DNA from: an uncultured Eubacteriales bacterium
GTDB taxonomy: Bacteria > Bacillota > Clostridia > Oscillospirales > Acutalibacteraceae
Assembly: GCA_900314795.1 (NCBI GenBank)
Contig: OMWP01000013.1
Coordinates: forward strand, 34,501-98,500
Length of the DNA: 64,000 bases
Reading direction: 5' to 3'
Below, piece by piece: positions 7,264 to 15,813 of this stretch (the stretch's first letter is position 1; each line of letters opens with the position of its first letter). A program made the position numbers and the translations under genes. Under the pieces are notes generated by a model that was given only the letters and a program-made list of their open reading frames with translations, ran no database searches and was not told the origin of the DNA.

Positions 7264-8715
7264 TCACAGATAAAGCGTCAGCGCTTTCTCCACATAGGAT
7301 GCGCCGGCGAGCTGCGCGTGGCGGTAGACGACTGTCAGATTGCCGTTATCGTCAAAACACATCCGGCTGTGTTCTTCGACAGGAGAGAATGCTGCTACCG
7401 TATCGTGATATAGTGAATCAAGAAGGTCGTCGGACAGCGCGTTGTCATACGCCTCCGCGGTGAATTGGGACTTTACCTGTTCGGCAAAGGCGGTCGTCAC
7501 CTGTTGAGGATCTACGCCGTAGCTGTTGAGCAGACAGAGGTTGCCGATCTTCTTTTTGGCGGCGATGTCGATATTGTAGATGAAATGCCGATCGGGAGAA
7601 TCCGTGCCGCCGAAGCCTGTCGCGGTGATCGCCAGCGACAATATGCCTGAGCGACCTGAAACCGTGTAATCGACTTCCTGATAAAGAGGGGAAGATATCG
7701 TTTTACCATCAGCCTTCTCGGCTTGGGCGATCACTTCGTCAAACGTATCGAGGATCTCCTGATTGATCGCCGCGATCTCTTCGCCCTCTAACTCGATCTG
7801 CGGGATGCGGTAACGGACAGGTATATCCGTTTCTTCATATTTGGTTGCCGTACCGCTCAGATCCTTGTAGGTGCTGACGAGAGAGGCGACGTCGCCGTCG
7901 GAGCCAGTCACCTTGAGATCGGGGTATTTGCGCTCGCCTTTGAGCCGGTCGATCATATCATTGATCGGGATCAAATCGGGAGATTTTGCCTTCTCGACAT
8001 CAAAATCCAAGTAATCCTTCAACGCTGAGGAAAGGTCCTCGTTTACATTGTGCACAGTTTTTCCGGGAGAGACAGAGATCTCGGTATACGGCGCATCGTT
8101 GGCGAATTGATATTCTTTCAGATAATATTCGGTATCCCCTTTTGTGGGAGGATAATGATACAGTTGGGCTTTTTGTGTTGTTTCTGCACTGCTTTCTTCG
8201 GTGGATTTATCCACTGCATCATCCGAGATGGTCTCGACCTTTTGCTTGATCAGGATCTTGTCCTGTTTTTCAAGATAGGTAAAGTCGGAAGCTTCCCGAA
8301 AAGAAAAATCGCATTTTGTGACAAAAAAACCGTCATCTGTGACATTGAGCAACTGATCATCGTATCGTTCATCGGTACCGAGATATAATTCAGGCACCTC
8401 GTCGTCATTGAGATATACCAAGGCGCATTGAGGGAAGCGCTCGCTGTCGAGTGAGCGCAGATACTCATAGTACAGGCTCTCCCAGTCGGTGTCGGCACTC
8501 AGTGCTGCGGCAGTCGTCCTTTTGGCGTTAGATGTCAATGTGGCGGTATCGGGTGTGGCGGTATCGGGCGTCGCGGTGTCGGGCGTCGCGGTGTCCGATG
8601 TTGCATCAGCGGTCTCGTCTGAGGGGGTTTCTGCCTTTTTGCAGGCGGTGAAGCAGACCAACAGTGCCGCAATACAAATCACGGAAAGGATCCTTTTGAT
8701 AGGGGTTTGTTGCAT
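7264..8715 (-). CDS. Lipoprotein with DUF3298-like C-terminal domain (paralogue 1)
   Basis: 483-aa predicted lipoprotein (lipobox FTAC). After the lipid anchor comes a repeat-built linker, four tandem TATPD units at about residues 42-58, encoded by 15-base repeats. A first domain (about 75-250) contains DWESLYYEYLRSL and a DxDxxPEL-type loop. A C-terminal domain (about 295-483) is rich in D/E-directed beta segments such as YRIPQIELEGEEI and FIYNIDIAAKKKI, and resembles the DUF3298/RsiV-type fold found in PdaC and anti-sigma factors. It is a tandem paralogue of the next gene. Ligand or enzyme activity is unknown; no catalytic residues can be assigned. AAAGGA lies upstream of the ATG. Confidence 0.75.
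   Translation of the reverse strand: MQQTPIKRILSVICIAALLVCFTACKKAETPSDETADATSDTATPDTATPDTATPDTATLTSNAKRTTAAALSADTDWESLYYEYLRSLDSERFPQCALVYLNDDEVPELYLGTDERYDDQLLNVTDDGFFVTKCDFSFREASDFTYLEKQDKILIKQKVETISDDAVDKSTEESSAETTQKAQLYHYPPTKGDTEYYLKEYQFANDAPYTEISVSPGKTVHNVNEDLSSALKDYLDFDVEKAKSPDLIPINDMIDRLKGERKYPDLKVTGSDGDVASLVSTYKDLSGTATKYEETDIPVRYRIPQIELEGEEIAAINQEILDTFDEVIAQAEKADGKTISSPLYQEVDYTVSGRSGILSLAITATGFGGTDSPDRHFIYNIDIAAKKKIGNLCLLNSYGVDPQQVTTAFAEQVKSQFTAEAYDNALSDDLLDSLYHDTVAAFSPVEEHSRMCFDDNGNLTVVYRHAQLAGASYVEKALTLYL
8540..8599. repeat. In-frame 15-base tandem repeat
   Basis: About four head-to-tail copies of a 15-base unit (GTGTGGCGGTATCGG-like, drifting to GCGTCGCGGTGTCGG) encode TATPD repeats in the linker of the lipoprotein at 7264-8715. 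The neighbouring paralogue lacks them. Confidence 0.85.
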
Positions 8716-8744
8716 GGTATCATTCCTTTATCTTTTTGACTGTA

Positions 8745-8773
8745 TATACACACAAGTCGGCAGCGTGTGACAC
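8745..8773 (-). promoter_or_regulatory. Shared upstream element, copy 2
   Basis: Second copy of the 29-base element described at 7184-7212, 30 bases before the start of the lipoprotein gene at 8715. Confidence 0.6.
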
Positions 8774-8823
8774 ATTTTTTGGATGATTCTGCGTGAGAAG
8801 AAGGGGGACAGTGTTGATGGCAC

Positions 8824-10227
8824 TCACGGATAAAGCGTCAGCGCTCTTTCCGTAGAGGGCGCGCCGGCGGATTGGTAGTGGCGGTAGAGCACCGTCGGGT
8901 TGCCTTCGCTGTCAAAATACATCCGGTTAAAGTCATCGATCGGCGAAAAATCCTCTACGGTGTCCTGATACAGTTGATCGAGAAGGTCTTGGGAAATATC
9001 GGAAGAATATTTATCTTTGCTGAACTGAGGCTTGACCTGTTCGGCAAAGGCGCTTTTGATCAGCTGCGGGTCTACTCCATAGCTGTTGAGCAGACAGAGG
9101 TTGCCGATCTCCTTTTTGTCGGCAATATCGATATTATAGATGAAATGCAGGTCGGGAGAATCCGTGCCGCCGAAGCCGATCGCGCTGATGACCAGCGACA
9201 GAACGCCGTTATAACCGTATACCGAGTAATCGACCGTTAGGAATTCCGGGCTGCCGTTCTGTTTGCTGTCGGCGTTTTCGATCAAATCGACCCCTTCATC
9301 AAACAAATCAATGATCTCGTCATTGATCGCCTTTATTGCGTCACCCTCCAGCTCGATCTGAGGGATACGATAGTGCAGGGTTTTTTCCTCGTTTGAAATC
9401 GTTACCTTGCCGGTCACATCCTTATAGATGCTTACGAGAGAATCAACGTCGCCGTTGTAGCCGCTCACCTTGATGTCGGGGTTCTTACGGTCGCCCTTCA
9501 GGTTGTCGATCATACCTTCGGTCGATAAATAATCGGGTGTTTTTTCTTTATCAACATCATAGTAATCTTTGATTGTCGAGGAAAGATCCTCTTTGACAGA
9601 GATAGAGGGGTTTTCAAATGTATCCGCGACCCTTGTGTACGGATCGCCGCTGCCCAGTTGCTCCTCCGACAAGAAATATGTGATATCCAGTGACGCTCCG
9701 GTAAAGTAGCACAACCATGCGTTGCGGGTCTTTTGGGTGGTAGCTTTACCCGTGGTTTTGTCCGCCACATTATTGATGGTACGATCGTTCTTGTTGTTGA
9801 GCAGGAACCTGCCCTGCCTTTCAAGATAGGTAAAGTCGGTTTCTTCGCTGAGCATGATCTCCTGCGAGGTGACGAACAGACCATCCTCGGTGACATAGGT
9901 CAGCAGGTCAAAATGATTCTCATCGTCGGAATCAAGAAACAGCTCGGGTACGTCGTCGTTGTTGAGATAGATCAGGGCACAGCGGGGATAGCTCTTGTTG
10001 TTGCGTGTCCGTAAGTATTCGTAGTAAAGACTCTGCCAGTCGGTCTCGGCGCTCAGTGTGATGATGGGGTCGTCCGGATCCTTGAATGATACGGATGCGG
10101 CAGTGTCCGTCGTAGCGGGATCGGCTTCATCGGGTGTGCTCTCTGTTTGCCGGCAGGCTGTAAAGGTGAACAGCAGCGCGATAATCACGATCGCGGAAAA
10201 GACCTTGTTAAGATGATAGAATGACAT
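8824..10227 (-). CDS. Lipoprotein with DUF3298-like C-terminal domain (paralogue 2)
   Basis: 467-aa predicted lipoprotein (lipobox FTAC) homologous over its whole length to the product of 7264-8715. Shared blocks include DWQSLYYEYLRT, CALIYLNNDDVPEL, YRIPQIELEGD, GFGGTDSPDLHFIYNIDIA and GNLCLLNSYGVDP. It lacks the TATPD repeat and has its own Lys/Asp-rich spacer. AGGAG precedes the ATG by seven bases. It starts only 22 bases after the stop of the CLC gene at 10250, so it is probably cotranscribed with it, whereas its paralogue has its own promoter element. Confidence 0.75.
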   Translation of the reverse strand: MSFYHLNKVFSAIVIIALLFTFTACRQTESTPDEADPATTDTAASVSFKDPDDPIITLSAETDWQSLYYEYLRTRNNKSYPRCALIYLNNDDVPELFLDSDDENHFDLLTYVTEDGLFVTSQEIMLSEETDFTYLERQGRFLLNNKNDRTINNVADKTTGKATTQKTRNAWLCYFTGASLDITYFLSEEQLGSGDPYTRVADTFENPSISVKEDLSSTIKDYYDVDKEKTPDYLSTEGMIDNLKGDRKNPDIKVSGYNGDVDSLVSIYKDVTGKVTISNEEKTLHYRIPQIELEGDAIKAINDEIIDLFDEGVDLIENADSKQNGSPEFLTVDYSVYGYNGVLSLVISAIGFGGTDSPDLHFIYNIDIADKKEIGNLCLLNSYGVDPQLIKSAFAEQVKPQFSKDKYSSDISQDLLDQLYQDTVEDFSPIDDFNRMYFDSEGNPTVLYRHYQSAGAPSTERALTLYP

Positions 10228-10249
10228 GGCAACTCTCCTAAAGACGAGG

Positions 10250-11518
10250 TTATTTCGCCTGTTTGTTGATGTATCTTGCTCTGCGCTTAGAGTACATGAT
10301 CTTCTGTCCCGAGTACAGGCTGTAGTAGCCCGACAGCATGTAGCTCACACAAAGGGCGACAGCAAAGAAAATCAGCCCGCGGCTCCCGAACAGCTCGATC
10401 GAGAGGATGATTGAGGCGATGGGGCAGTTGACCACGGCGCAGAACAGCGCAATCAGTCCGACCGCCGCGCCGAACGTGCCGGGCAGTCCCAGCAGGGGCG
10501 CGATCGTCGCGCCCATCGCGGAGCCGATGAAGAAGGTGGGGATGATCTCGCCGCCCTTGTAGCCAAAGCCGATGGTGATCACGGTGAACACCAGCTTGAG
10601 GATGAAGTCGTAGGGCAGCGCCTTGCCTTGGGTGATAGCGGCTTCGATCACCTCGCCGCCAATGCCGTTGTAGCGGGTGCCGATCAACAGAGTGAGCAGG
10701 GCGATCGCCGTGCCGCCCACGGCAGTGCGCAGGTATTCGTTTTGGAAGAACTTCACGGCGTATTCATGCGTTTTCTCTAAGGTGAAGCAAAAGACGATGC
10801 TCAGCAGCGCCGCCGCGAGTCCGATCACGGCGACCGTGAGGATGTTCACGATATTCAGCTGAGGGATGTCCTCGAGCGCGTATTTGGTCGGAGCCAGTCC
10901 GAAAAGATTGGTGATGCCGAACGCCGTCAGCGCCGCGACGATACACGGCAGAAAGGCGCTGTAGTAGATGATGCCGACCGAGATGACCTCCATCGCGAAC
11001 ACGGTAGCGGTCAGGGGTGTGCCGAACAAGGCGGAGAACAGTCCGCTCATGCCGCACATCAGGGCGATGGGCATGTCCTTCTCATTGAGCTTGACGACCC
11101 TGCCGATGAAGCTGCCGATACAGCCGCCGAGCTGTAACGCAGCGCCCTCTCGACCTGCTGATCCGCCGAACAGATGGGTGATGACGGTGGAGAGGAAGAT
11201 CACCGGCGCGAGGGTGATGGGCACCTTGTCCTCGGAACGCACCGAGTTGATGATGAGATTGGTGTCGGCGTGACCGCTGAGCTTGGTGACGCGGTACAAA
11301 AAGGCGATGATCACACCGCCTACGGGCAGCAGATAGCACAGCCACGGATTTGCGGTGCGGAAATCGGTGACGTAGGTGATCGCCCAGCGAAAGCCCGCGC
11401 CCAGCGCACCGCCGATGCCGCTCGTGACCAGCGCGATCAGCGACCATTTAAAAAATGAGATGATGTATTGTCGTACACGCACAGCGTCATGCTGTACGGT
11501 TTGTTTGAAATGATCCAT
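10250..11518 (-). CDS. CLC-type anion channel/antiporter, probably fluoride type
   Basis: 422-aa CLC-family membrane protein with about ten to twelve hydrophobic helices. The motif set is not that of classical chloride CLCs. The region equivalent to GSGIP reads GHADTNLI (about 82-89), the second motif is GGSAGREGAALQLGG (about 118-132), and the third reads GFGYKGGEIIPTFFIG. Fluoride/proton antiporters of the CLC-F subgroup carry GNNLI and GGSAGREGTAVQMG at these places, so I infer fluoride export rather than chloride transport. No fluoride riboswitch is recognisable upstream, and no clear ribosome binding site precedes the ATG. The next gene downstream is a lipoprotein 22 bases away. Confidence 0.85.
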   Translation of the reverse strand: MDHFKQTVQHDAVRVRQYIISFFKWSLIALVTSGIGGALGAGFRWAITYVTDFRTANPWLCYLLPVGGVIIAFLYRVTKLSGHADTNLIINSVRSEDKVPITLAPVIFLSTVITHLFGGSAGREGAALQLGGCIGSFIGRVVKLNEKDMPIALMCGMSGLFSALFGTPLTATVFAMEVISVGIIYYSAFLPCIVAALTAFGITNLFGLAPTKYALEDIPQLNIVNILTVAVIGLAAALLSIVFCFTLEKTHEYAVKFFQNEYLRTAVGGTAIALLTLLIGTRYNGIGGEVIEAAITQGKALPYDFILKLVFTVITIGFGYKGGEIIPTFFIGSAMGATIAPLLGLPGTFGAAVGLIALFCAVVNCPIASIILSIELFGSRGLIFFAVALCVSYMLSGYYSLYSGQKIMYSKRRARYINKQAK

Positions 11519-11774
11519 TTTTTTCGTTTTCAGTGAGGGTTATAACATTATCGCGATCTTGTTAGATCAATGATATCGCATACTCCGATTCAAAGGGACG
11601 TGGTTTAGTCCGCCTTCAACTCCTCACTCCTAACTCTTCACTCCTAACTCCTATCTGTATCGTCATTCTGCCTAAAAGTATACCTCTTTTTTCGGTAATA
11701 TTCAATATCGAAGGGGAATTATTTTCTTGAAAAACTATTTTGCGTGTGTTAATATGAAGATTAGTGAACGAAAG

Positions 11775-11897
11775 AATAAGGTTGAGATTGCCACAGCCCC
11801 CGACGTGTATGTCGCGGGACTTCGCAATGACGATAAGAATAAGGTTGAGATTGCCGCGGCTCGTTGAACACGCGTGTTCAACGCCTCGCAATGACTA
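11775..11897. repeat. Two tandem copies of a dispersed palindromic repeat
   Basis: Two ~60-base units each begin GAATAAGGTTGAGATTGCC and end CGCAATGAC, enclosing different inner palindromes (the second is CGTTGAACACGCGTGTTCAACG-like). Related copies lie at 13859-13982, 21360-21402 and 31352-31386. Just before, 11618-11658 holds a CTCCTAACTCTTCACTCCTAA low-complexity stretch related to those around 20260 and 21300. Confidence 0.75.
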
Positions 11898-11925
11898 TTG
11901 ATATAAAAAAGGCTACGGTGATATT

Positions 11926-12336
11926 TTGCGTAATTTTTTGACAAAAGTCGCTGAATTCATGCAGGGTCGTTACGGAAACGATAAATTGAATATCTTCATC
12001 TGGATCGTCGCGGGCGTTTTATATTTTATCAATGTATTTGTCCGCAACCCGATTTTGATGATCATTGTACTGCTGTTGGGAGCGCTGGCGATCTTTCGCG
12101 CGCTGTCGACCAACATCACCAAGCGGCTGTATGAGAATAACCGTTTTCTCGGTATCTATACCGCTGTAACTGACTTTCTCAAGCGCCAGTATATGAAAAT
12201 CAGGGATTTCAAGACCCACCGCTATCTGACCTGTCCCTACTGCAAGGCGCAGCTCAGGCTGAAAAAACGAACCGGCGTACAGCATATCCATTGCCCGAAA
12301 TGCGGCAAAGATTTCACAAAAAACATTTTATTTTAA
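11926..12336 (+). CDS. Membrane protein with C-terminal zinc ribbon
   Basis: 136-aa protein. Two hydrophobic helices (about residues 21-39 and 42-60) are followed by a basic cytoplasmic segment and a four-cysteine zinc ribbon at the C-terminus (CPYCKAQLRL and CPKCGKDF). Similar small zinc-ribbon membrane proteins are common in this bacterial group, but I know of no assigned function. The best start is a TTG at 11926 preceded by a weak GGTG; no ATG with a ribosome binding site is available until residue 12. The gene lies directly after two copies of a dispersed repeat. Confidence 0.65.
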   Translation: MRNFLTKVAEFMQGRYGNDKLNIFIWIVAGVLYFINVFVRNPILMIIVLLLGALAIFRALSTNITKRLYENNRFLGIYTAVTDFLKRQYMKIRDFKTHRYLTCPYCKAQLRLKKRTGVQHIHCPKCGKDFTKNILF

Positions 12337-12342
12337 TGAACT

Positions 12343-12392
12343 GTAGGGACGGTCAGCGACCGTCCGCGGACGAGCAATGCTCGTCCCTACAA
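12343..12392. repeat. Palindromic dispersed repeat (TGTAGGGACG type)
   Basis: Arms TGTAGGGACG... and ...CGTCCCTACA surround nested smaller palindromes. A second member of the same type with AGGGGAGG arms lies at 19486-19519. Confidence 0.75.
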
Positions 12393-12451
12393 TTATTCAT
12401 TCTTCAGTTTTCAGTGTTCAGTATTCATTAACGACGAAAGGAGGATCGCAT

Positions 12452-13846
12452 ATGGTATTTTCATCACTGTTATTTTTGTTTATGTATCTGCCGATCGTGC
12501 TGATACTCTATTACATATGCCCGCGCCGCTGGCGTAACCTCCTTCTTTTCATTGTCAACCTCATTTTCTACGGCTGGGGTGAGCCGATCTTTGTCACCCT
12601 GATGATCTTCTCCACGATCGTGGACTATACCTGCGGTTATTTCATCAACAAATACCGCGAGACGAATAAGAAAAAAGCCAAGGGTTTTTTGATCGCCTCG
12701 GTTTGTATCAATCTCGGTCTGCTGGGCTTCTTCAAGTACGCGGGATTCCTCACGAATACGCTCAACTACCTGCCGTTCCTGAATATCCCCGCCCTCAAGA
12801 TCCCCCTGCCGATCGGTATCAGCTTCTACACCTTCCAGACGATGTCCTATTCGATCGACGTCTATCGCGGTGACGCGCCCGTGCAGAAAAACATCATCAC
12901 CTTCGGTACCTATGTATCGCTGTTCCCGCAGCTGATCGCGGGCCCAATCGTCCGCTATAAGGACGTCGCCTATCAGCTCGATCACCGTCGTGAGACCCTC
13001 GATCAGTTCACCAAAGGCGTGTGCCTGTTCTGTGTGGGACTCGGCAAAAAGGTTCTGATCGCCAACCAGATGGGCGCGTTATGGGACAACATCCGCGAGA
13101 CGGGTGAGATGGGCTGGCTCGGTTCATGGGTCGGCATCATCGCCTATACCTTCCAGATCTACTTTGACTTTTCCGGTTACTCGGATATGGCGTGCGGTCT
13201 GGGCAATATGTTCGGCTTTGAGTTCCTCAAGAACTTCAACTATCCCTATATCAGTAAGAGTATCACCGAGTTCTGGCGCAGATGGCATATCTCGCTGGGC
13301 ACCTGGTTCAGAGAATATGTCTATATTCCGCTGGGCGGTAACCGCATGGGCGTGCCGCGTCAGATCCTCAACCTGCTGATCGTCTGGTTCTTGACCGGCT
13401 TCTGGCACGGCGCCGACTTCAACTTCATCTTCTGGGGTCTGTATTTCGGTCTGCTGCTCGTGCTCGAGAAATTCATCCTCAAAAAGTGGCTCGACAAAGC
13501 GCCTGCCGCGATCCAACATATCTACGCGCTGTTCTTTATTGTTATCGGTTGGGTGTTGTTCTACTTCAGCGACCTCGGCGAGATGGGTGCGTTCTTCCAA
13601 TCGATGTTCAGCTTCGGCGGCGCGGTGATCACACCCGACGCGGGTGCGCTGACGCTCTCGTATTTGCCGATGCTGCTGGTGGCTGCTCTGGCATCCACCC
13701 CGCTGATGGCAAAGCTCTACAAAAAGGTAGAGAACACCAAGGCGGCTCCGGTACTGCAAGCACTGTTCTGCTGTGTGGTGCTGGGTATCGCGACCGCGCT
13801 GCTGGTATCCCAGAGCTATAACCCGTTCCTGTATTTTAGATTTTAG
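12452..13846 (+). CDS. MBOAT O-acyltransferase, AlgI/DltB-like
   Basis: 464-aa membrane-bound O-acyltransferase that should move acetyl groups across the membrane for O-acetylation of an extracellular polymer. The family core is evident: FYTFQTMSYSIDVYRGD, YFDFSGYSDMACG, FWRRWHISLGTWFREYVYIPLGGNR, and the catalytic histidine in FLTGFWHGADFNFIFWG. About eleven hydrophobic segments cover the chain. AAAGGAGG before the ATG at 12452 decides the start (the frame is open from 12377). The next gene encodes an AlgX/DHHW-type partner, so the two form an acetylation module, although no polymer-synthesis genes are nearby. Confidence 0.93.
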   Translation: MVFSSLLFLFMYLPIVLILYYICPRRWRNLLLFIVNLIFYGWGEPIFVTLMIFSTIVDYTCGYFINKYRETNKKKAKGFLIASVCINLGLLGFFKYAGFLTNTLNYLPFLNIPALKIPLPIGISFYTFQTMSYSIDVYRGDAPVQKNIITFGTYVSLFPQLIAGPIVRYKDVAYQLDHRRETLDQFTKGVCLFCVGLGKKVLIANQMGALWDNIRETGEMGWLGSWVGIIAYTFQIYFDFSGYSDMACGLGNMFGFEFLKNFNYPYISKSITEFWRRWHISLGTWFREYVYIPLGGNRMGVPRQILNLLIVWFLTGFWHGADFNFIFWGLYFGLLLVLEKFILKKWLDKAPAAIQHIYALFFIVIGWVLFYFSDLGEMGAFFQSMFSFGGAVITPDAGALTLSYLPMLLVAALASTPLMAKLYKKVENTKAAPVLQALFCCVVLGIATALLVSQSYNPFLYFRF

Positions 13847-13858
13847 TTAATCATTCAT

Positions 13859-13982
13859 AATGTCATTGCGAGCCCCTTTAGGGGCGTGGCAATCCCCTTG
13901 TTCTTACTACCGGTTGCAGTAGGAAGGGGATTCCCGCGTCGGGCAGTTAATCAGGTTATTGCATGCCCTCCTCGGAATGACA
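13859..13982. repeat. Dispersed repeat element between algI-like and algX-like genes
   Basis: About 125 bases bounded by TGTCATTGCGAG at the left and CTCGGAATGACA at the right (imperfect inverted ends), with inner palindromes CCCCTTTAGGGG and CCCCTT...AAGGGG. It has the character of a small non-coding mobile or REP-like element. Confidence 0.7.
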
Positions 13983-14013
13983 CGATAGTGATAAAAGAAA
14001 GGAGTTGATATTC

Positions 14014-15144
14014 ATGAAAAAGGCATATAAATTCCTGCCCGCGGCGCTGTTTTTGATCTTTATCGTCGGGATGATGGTACTGTTCTTTGTGTTGCCGAAA
14101 AAAGAATACAGCTCCTCCGAAAAGCGCTATCTGGAGCAGGCGCCTAAATTCAGCTTCCAGAGTCTGCTGTCGGGTAAATTCGGCGAGGATTTTGAAAAAT
14201 TCCTGTCCGATCAGACCGCAGGGCGCAACTTCTGGGTCGGCTTATCCTCTTATTATAACTACGCTATCGGCAACAACGGCTCGACCGGTATCTATCTGTG
14301 TAAGAATGGTTACCTTGTCAACGATCCCGAAAAAATGGATAATCTGAGTCGTAACATCAGCTATATCAATGGTTTCGCGGAGAAATGCCCCATTGATACC
14401 ACCGTGCTGGTCGCACCCTCTACGGGCTACATCTGCGATGATATCCTGCCGGATGTTCATAAGCAGTATCGTGACGACGAGCATTTTGAGAATATGAAAG
14501 CGGAGCTGGCGTCCGCGAGGTTCATCGATGTGCGCGAGGCGTTCAAAAAGGAATACGCCGACGGCAATCAGATCTATTACAAGACCGACCATCACTGGAC
14601 AGCTTACGGTGCGTATACCGCGTATCGGGAGCTCGGCGATGTGCTTGGCTATACGCCTCACACCAAAGAGGATTATACCGTGACCTCGTATCCCGGTTTC
14701 TACGGCACGACCTACTCGTCCTCCGGCTTCTGGATGACCAAGCCCGATACCGTGGAGGTATGGGATAACCCCGCGAATGACAGCACGGTCATCACCACCA
14801 TCACCGATAACGGCAATGTGACCGAGCAGAAGGATATGTTCTATCTGAATCATCTGGAGGATGACGATAAATATCCTATTTATCTCGACGGCAACCACCC
14901 CTATACAATGATCGAGAATTCAGCCGCAAGCTCAAATGAGAAGCTGTTGGTCGTCAAGGACAGCTTTGCCCACTCGTTGGTGCCGTATCTTGCCGATCAT
15001 TACAGCAAGATCATCATGGTCGACCTGCGGTACTACACCGATTCTGTCAGTCAGCTGATAGAGCAGGAGGGGATCGACCGTGTGCTGGTGGTCTACTCCA
15101 TCGATAATCTGGCGACCGATACCAACCTCGGCTGGCTGGAATGA
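14014..15144 (+). CDS. AlgX/DHHW-type acetylation partner protein
   Basis: 376-aa protein with one N-terminal membrane anchor (about residues 6-28) and a large extracytoplasmic domain of the SGNH-like AlgX/AlgJ (DHHW) family. The diagnostic block YYKTDHHWTAYGAY lies near residue 190, and the nucleophile-type segment KDSFAHSLVPYL near residue 310. Members work with the MBOAT protein, taking the acetyl group outside the membrane and passing it to a polysaccharide. The start at 14014 has AAAGGAG nine bases upstream. It follows the algI-like gene with only a repeat element between and is closed by a strong terminator at 15184. Confidence 0.9.
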   Translation: MKKAYKFLPAALFLIFIVGMMVLFFVLPKKEYSSSEKRYLEQAPKFSFQSLLSGKFGEDFEKFLSDQTAGRNFWVGLSSYYNYAIGNNGSTGIYLCKNGYLVNDPEKMDNLSRNISYINGFAEKCPIDTTVLVAPSTGYICDDILPDVHKQYRDDEHFENMKAELASARFIDVREAFKKEYADGNQIYYKTDHHWTAYGAYTAYRELGDVLGYTPHTKEDYTVTSYPGFYGTTYSSSGFWMTKPDTVEVWDNPANDSTVITTITDNGNVTEQKDMFYLNHLEDDDKYPIYLDGNHPYTMIENSAASSNEKLLVVKDSFAHSLVPYLADHYSKIIMVDLRYYTDSVSQLIEQEGIDRVLVVYSIDNLATDTNLGWLE

Positions 15145-15183
15145 TAGCGAGCGGTTGAGCTGTTAATGACATGATAAAAAAGT

Positions 15184-15216
15184 AAGGAGAGAAGCGAGCG
15201 CTTCTCTCCTTTTTTG
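15184..15216. terminator. Terminator after the AlgX-like gene
   Basis: Eleven-base arms AAGGAGAGAAG / CTTCTCTCCTT with a T run to 15215. The minus strand also has T-rich sequence after the hairpin, so it can serve the convergent blaI-like gene too. Confidence 0.88.
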
Positions 15217-15229
15217 ATGCCTGATTACA

Positions 15230-15601
15230 TTACGAATGATCAGCCTTCCACTGTTCGATCGCGTCATCGAGTGCCCGTACCTCATCAGCGCTGTCGCACT
15301 GATCCAGATAGGCGGTGAACAGCTTGAGGAAGCTGTTGTCGGGATTCTCGTTCAGATACTCTCTGATACAATAGCTCTCTTTGGTCAGCTTGGGCACGAA
15401 CTTGCGCGCGTAGCTGCGGGAGACCAGCTCAAACGATACGACCTCGACCAGATCCTTCTTCATCAAGGACTTGATCAGGGAGTGCACATAGCTGTCCTTC
15501 CATGTTTTGTCGCCGGACATTTGGATGATCTCGGTGCAGGAAAGCGGCTTGTCAACGCTCCACAGCAGATCCATGATTTGCTTCTCGCTTTTGGTCATCA
15601 T
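15230..15601 (-). CDS. BlaI/MecI-type transcriptional repressor
   Basis: 123-aa protein of the BlaI/MecI/CopY (penicillinase repressor) family. The N-terminal winged helix shows the typical run: SEKQIMDLLW, SCTEIIQM, and WKDSYVHSLIKSLMKKDLVEV, followed by a dimerisation helix. Members repress beta-lactamase or copper genes and are cleaved or released on signal. No blaR-like sensor or target gene is adjacent, so the regulon is unknown. AGAGG six bases before the ATG at 15601 supports this start over the upstream in-frame ATG at 15631. Confidence 0.85.
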   Translation of the reverse strand: MMTKSEKQIMDLLWSVDKPLSCTEIIQMSGDKTWKDSYVHSLIKSLMKKDLVEVVSFELVSRSYARKFVPKLTKESYCIREYLNENPDNSFLKLFTAYLDQCDSADEVRALDDAIEQWKADHS

Positions 15602-15754
15602 AACATACCTCTTTCTTCTAGTCGGAAACATCGGAATGAATCGAAAGATAATGCAATTTTTGTATGATTATGGCGTGATTATAATATAAAAACCGTGTTT
15701 AGTCAACAGGTATTAACAATATTTTTTGAGATTTTTTTCAAAGCCTCAAAAGAA

Positions 15755-15786
15755 CAGGAGACCGTTAAATGTTTAACAGTCTCCTG
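15755..15786 (-). terminator. Terminator of the M16C peptidase gene
   Basis: Fifteen-base arms CAGGAGACCGTTAAA / TTTAACAGTCTCCTG followed on the minus strand by TTCTTTT. Confidence 0.85.
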
Positions 15787-15813
15787 ACAAAATGAAATGT
15801 TAAATCCGAATGC

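Noticed and set aside
8540..8599. CRISPR-like regular repeats
   Set aside because: They are contiguous 15-base units in frame inside a lipoprotein linker, with no spacers.
11519..11600. Fluoride riboswitch upstream of the CLC gene
   Set aside because: The conserved pseudoknot elements of the crcB motif were not seen on the minus strand.
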